A stretch of 17,423 bases of DNA from Candidatus Babelota bacterium (GTDB lineage Bacteria > JAGOBX01): the NCBI GenBank assembly GCA_017999075.1, contig JAGOBX010000016.1:1-17423 (forward strand), in the 5' to 3' direction. Made by a program: the position numbers and the translations under genes. Below, in pieces: positions 16,666 to 17,423 of this stretch (position 1 is its first letter; every line of letters begins with the position of its first letter). The notes below the pieces were generated by a model that searched no databases, was not told where the DNA came from, and saw nothing but the letters and a program-made list of their open reading frames with translations.

Positions 16666-17423
16666 ATGAAAAAAGGATTTTTGATTTTAACAGCGTTTTT
16701 TTTAATTGTAATTCCATCAATTTATGCAGAATCTGAAATTGAGTTCAACAATTCTTCTGCAAACAGCGTGGTTATTGCAGGAGACTGGAATGATTGGGCG
16801 GGATCTTCAAAAGGATCCCTTGATTTGAATACCCATAAAATGATAAAAGGAGAAGACGGGAAATGGCGTTATTCTCTTTCAGATGTCAGTCAGGGAATGC
16901 ATGAATATAAATATATAATTGATGGGAAATGGGAAGAAGGGCCTAATAGAAAAATTAATGTAACTCCTGCTCTTTTATCATCAAAATTATTGAATCAGTC
17001 ACCTGATATTTTAAAGCTGTCTTCAGGTACTGTATTTGAAATAGAAGCTCCGTCAGCGGGAAAAGTATCTGTGGCAGGAAGTTTCAATGACTGGAATATG
17101 AACGCCAATTTTCTTCAGAAAGATGCCGACGGAAAATGGAGAACGCGGTTGAATCTCAAACCCGGAACTTACGAATATAAGTTTTTACAGGACGGGGACT
17201 GGGATAAATTAAATAAGGATAATAGAAAGATTACAGTTAATGCCGGAGCAGAATCAGCCTTGCCGCTGCCTGCTTTGAATTCTTATTCTGAACCAGGTAC
17301 TGTATTTGAAATAGAAGCGCAGTCAGCCGGGAAAGTATCTGTGGCAGGAAGTTTCAATGACTGGAATATGAATGCAAATTTTCTTCAGAAAGATGCCGAC
17401 GGAAAATGGAGAACGCGTTTGAA
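16666..17423 (+). CDS. Secreted protein of tandem CBM48/AMPK-type glycan-binding domains, 3' end cut by window edge
   Basis: 252 residues are visible before the edge. Residues 1-21 form a Sec signal peptide ending IYA, with no lipobox, so cleavage is likely before Glu22. At least three repeats follow. The first (about 24-108) has VVIAGDWNDW, GKWRYSL, HEYKYIIDGKW and PNRKINV. The second (about 121-200) has VSVAGSFNDWN, GKWRTRL, YEYKFLQDGDW and DNRKITV. The third, from 211, matches the second with one substitution as far as it is visible. Each domain retains the Trp after the G-x-[FW]-N turn, and the first two also retain the YK and the second Trp, consistent with glycogen/starch-type binding. 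No catalytic domain is visible; one could lie beyond the edge, since such modules often precede glycoside hydrolases. AGGT (16657-16660) is a short SD. The same module occurs in the permease two genes upstream. Confidence 0.88.
   Translation, partial: MKKGFLILTAFFLIVIPSIYAESEIEFNNSSANSVVIAGDWNDWAGSSKGSLDLNTHKMIKGEDGKWRYSLSDVSQGMHEYKYIIDGKWEEGPNRKINVTPALLSSKLLNQSPDILKLSSGTVFEIEAPSAGKVSVAGSFNDWNMNANFLQKDADGKWRTRLNLKPGTYEYKFLQDGDWDKLNKDNRKITVNAGAESALPLPALNSYSEPGTVFEIEAQSAGKVSVAGSFNDWNMNANFLQKDADGKWRTRL
17024..17423 (+). repeat. Tandem repeat with 270-bp period, second copy cut by window edge
   Basis: Copy one runs 17024-17293 and copy two begins at 17294. Over the 130 bases of copy two that are visible there are 7 mismatches (about 95 percent identity) and no gaps. 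Six of the seven changes are silent and one changes Pro to Gln. The 270-bp period is exactly 90 codons, one CBM-like domain plus linker. The sequence before 17024 does not match what precedes 17294, so the boundary is clean. Confidence 0.93.

Noticed and set aside
17024-17423. CRISPR array or mobile-element repeat
   Set aside because: The period is 270 bp and in frame, the repeat is continuous coding sequence for a CBM domain, and there are no short repeats with unique spacers or terminal inverted repeats.

Overview
The window is a very AT-rich piece of bacterial chromosome (G+C roughly 30 percent, judged by eye). It comes from an organism with two membranes or a comparable envelope, since it encodes an RND transporter, a lipoprotein-type solute-binding protein and Sec-secreted proteins. 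Housekeeping gene order (truB-ribF-rpsO-pnp), consensus sigma70-type promoters and rho-independent terminators are all ordinary bacterial. An Elusimicrobiota-like or other deep-branching, AT-rich, fermentative lineage would fit, but this is an impression from gene content and nothing in the sequence proves the taxon.

Layout. Bases 1-2126 (minus strand) hold most of a GAF-domain PEP:phosphotransferase (PtsP, EI-Ntr type), cut by the window edge, with a consensus promoter. Bases 2330-4588 (minus) hold a membrane-integral pyrophosphatase with its own promoter, strong Shine-Dalgarno site and terminator. From a divergent intergenic region at about 4.6-4.8 kb, the plus strand carries the translation/RNA operon truB-ribF-rpsO-pnp (4821-9081), closed by a strong terminator at 9121. 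A new promoter at 9235 drives a two-gene unit: a small PII-like protein and a 1029-residue RND transporter (9331-12720). A third plus-strand unit starts at a promoter near 12727. It encodes two sugar-type ABC permeases, a lipoprotein solute-binding protein and a secreted protein made of repeated glycogen-binding-type (CBM48/AMPK-beta-like) domains that runs off the right edge. No gap between genes exceeds 300 bases.

The most unusual part is the ABC unit. The second permease (MalG-like) carries about 165 extra residues in its first extracytoplasmic loop. The insertion contains a clear CBM48/AMPK-type carbohydrate-binding module with the sugar-contacting Trp/Lys/Trp positions retained, followed by what looks like a second, decayed beta-sandwich. 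The same module type, with the same local NRKI ending, is repeated at least three times in the secreted protein encoded last. Two of those copies are about 95 percent identical in DNA over the part visible. Together the four genes look like an alpha-glucan or other glycan capture-and-uptake system in which the binding modules are built both into the transporter and into a secreted partner. No ATPase gene is present, so the transporter probably uses an ATPase encoded elsewhere.
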